Assembly (NCBI RefSeq): GCF_907164915.1
Contig: NC_061867.1
Coordinates: forward strand, 53,695,852 to 53,759,851
DNA from: Impatiens glandulifera
Lineage: Eukaryota; Streptophyta; Magnoliopsida; Ericales; Balsaminaceae
Direction: 5' to 3'
Length of the DNA: 64,000 bases
Shown: positions 62,110 through 64,000 of the stretch, piece by piece
Layout of the letters: every line of letters begins with the position of its first letter
Numbering within the stretch: the first letter of the stretch is position 1
The notes under the pieces: generated by a model
The model's input: only the letters and a program-made list of their open reading frames with translations
Databases searched by the model: none
What the model was told of the DNA's origin: nothing
Position numbers and translations under genes: made by a program

Positions 62110-63420
62110 AATATATATATATATATATATGAAATTATAAATTTGATTTTTTTAGTAATTAAATTCTTAAAGTAGTGATGAATTAGTCTATTCTTTAATA
62201 TTCTATTTAATTATTGTTATATTTATTTAATAATTTTTTTATTTTTAATTAATATCATTTTTAGTATTAGTTATAAAATAAATTTATATAAAATTATGAA
62301 ACCAACTTTAATTTAATATTTTATATATATAACAAATATAAAAAGTAAAATTTAAATTTAACCTATATGTTCATACTTCAATTTAAAATTATATATATAT
62401 AATTTTAATTTAAAATTTTAATATTTTACCTCCTCATTTTTATTAATAAAATAAAATATAATATTATTAAATATTATTTATAATTTAATCTAATATTTAA
62501 AAAATAACTAATATAGATATATATGATTAAATTATTACTGGTTTACCGGTTAAACCGTTAGAAAAATAATTCAACTAAAAACCGAACCATTTAATCGGTA
62601 AAACCAGTTAATCGGAACCGTTAAAACGGTTAACCAATAAACTGGTAAAATGAAACCGGTAAACTATCGATTCGGTTGAGTTTTCTGTTTTCTTTTTTTT
62701 TACAACCCTATTCATTACTACATATATGAAAATATTTTATTATATTTAGTTTTAAAAAATATAAATAAAAATAAAGAATAAACTTTTTAAAATATATTTA
62801 AATTTCAAACAAACTTAAATATGTGAGTAAAATTAAAAATATAAATCTTATTACTTATTTATTTTTTATGTTAATATAAATAAAAATATATTTTATTATA
62901 CAATGAAAAAAATAAGTATTTAAAATAAGTATTTTATATTCAGTTATAGAATAAATATTTTTTTTTGTGTGTCGATATATTTTTACAAATTTAAATATAG
63001 AATAAAAAATTTACATTTATTTGTAGTTAAAATTTTCTATTTATGTATTTTAACAAAAATATTGACACATTCTTTTTTTTTTTAATTCACATCATTAAAG
63101 AGGTAGATAAATTTAATTCATATTTATTTTTAATTTTCATATAAATAAAATATATTTTATTAGACAATTAAAATAAACATACTACAAAATTTATATTTTT
63201 ATAATTAAATTTACGTTAACAAGTAAATTAAAAGAATTGAAAATAAAATCATAAAAAATAAATATAACTAAAATAATGTTTTAAATCATGATGAAACTGT
63301 TTTTACAAAAAAATCATATCTCTGGATTAATTTCTATTGAAATTGGGACTATAGCTGCACAAGATCAGCCAAGCACTGTTTTGTATAAAAGGGGAAAAAA
63401 GTCCGAATAGATTATAAGGA
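62110..63420. other. AT-rich intergenic DNA
   Basis: No gene recognised. The patch 62540-62690 contains repeated ACCGGTTAA/AACCGGT words resembling transposon-derived filler. Confidence 0.5.
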
Positions 63421-63424
63421 AAAG

Positions 63425-63864
63425 TAGTATTTAGCCTGTGCATTTGTACGAATAATAATATAAAAAACCGTGAAAAAAAATTACGGATAACATTTTTAAT
63501 TTTATTTTTAACCGTTTTAAGTTTATGAGTGGGTTAACCCACAATCCGACCCAAGTATCCATTACTCAACATCATTATATATTATTATATATTAGTTAGT
63601 TAAAAAGTTGAACTTATATTAATATTAAAACGTCTCGCGTTTATCAAATTTGGTGTTTAATTTAAAATATAAAGTCTTAGTATTCTAGTTGGTTAAAGAG
63701 TTGTACTTGTTTTGTTAGGTTGCAAGTTTGAAACATACCTCTAGCATTTTTAATTTAAAGGCGGGTTAACTCACAATCCGACCCAAGTATTCAAATTAAC
63801 CACAGCTCTCGACCCGACAATCTGGACACTTTAAAAATTAAGCATCATTATATATATATATAGA
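63425..63864 (-). mobile_element. Helitron-like non-autonomous element, second near-complete copy
   Basis: On the minus strand it starts TCTATATATATATAATGATGC after A and ends in a hairpin (GTACAAATGCAC) followed 10 bp later by CTAC before T, one base off the CTAG of the intronic copy. Length 440 bp. The interior matches 18739-19189 throughout, including the GGTTAAAGAGTTGTACTTG tRNA-like block. Confidence 0.65.
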
Positions 63865-64000
63865 TCGGGGATGCATGTATTTTATATTTATTCAATAATA
63901 TATAGCAACTCAACAATCTAAAATTCCTATTAAATTTAAATAAAAAAGACTATTAGGATATTCTCTAGCTTATTGATAAGATTAGTTCTTAGAAAAAAAA

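Overview
This is nuclear DNA from a flowering plant, most likely a eudicot: AT-rich, with GT-AG introns, plant-specific gene families (fasciclin-like arabinogalactan protein, plant sphingolipid desaturase, subtilase) and many plant DNA transposons (MULEs, Helitrons, a hAT MITE, LINE remnants). I cannot name the species. All exon boundaries were read by eye from GT/AG sites, reading-frame continuity and family knowledge; no alignment was run.

Host genes, left to right: the 5' two-thirds of a VMS1/ANKZF1 gene (1-3470, minus, runs off the left edge); a fasciclin-like arabinogalactan protein (9459-10724, minus); a spastin/katanin-like AAA ATPase (15714-19869, plus, 13 coding exons); a small basic CCDC137-like protein (20764-23233, minus) divergent from FCF1, an 18S rRNA-processing PIN protein (24549-26699, plus); a delta-8 sphingolipid desaturase (30389-31708, minus); and a subtilisin-like protease (56755-60609, minus, 9 exons). 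All except the edge-truncated VMS1 read as full-length open genes after splicing.

The centre is one very large Mutator-like element (MULE), 37894-55467 (17,574 bp). It has terminal inverted repeats of about 0.5 kb and a perfect 9-bp target duplication. It carries four genes: two diverged Ulp1/SENP-type cysteine protease (C48) genes (39299-43273, open; 44473-48467, damaged), a FAR1/MURA-type transposase with a SWIM zinc finger (49304-52043, minus, one in-frame TAG), and a compact open gene made almost only of a BRCA1/BARD1-like tandem BRCT module (52609-53781, minus). Its non-coding DNA is full of a 16-bp palindromic motif (consensus GCGAANANNTNTTCGC), present in the subterminal repeats, in a 136-bp tandem array between the protease genes and beside every gene. 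This element, its cargo and its motif are the best candidate for an undescribed system. It appears to have landed in a small secreted cysteine-rich peptide gene.

Smaller mobile elements: a 2.05-kb MULE-like element with long inverted repeats and a 79-codon spliced ORF (3558-5604); a 1.2-kb Pack-MULE carrying a frameshifted Dof zinc-finger fragment (8073-9265); a 451-bp Helitron-like element in a spastin intron (18739-19189) with related copies at 61640-62060 and 63425-63864; and a 228-bp hAT-type MITE in a subtilase intron (59067-59294). The remainder is AT-rich intergenic DNA with LINE remnants, tandem repeats and AT microsatellites.
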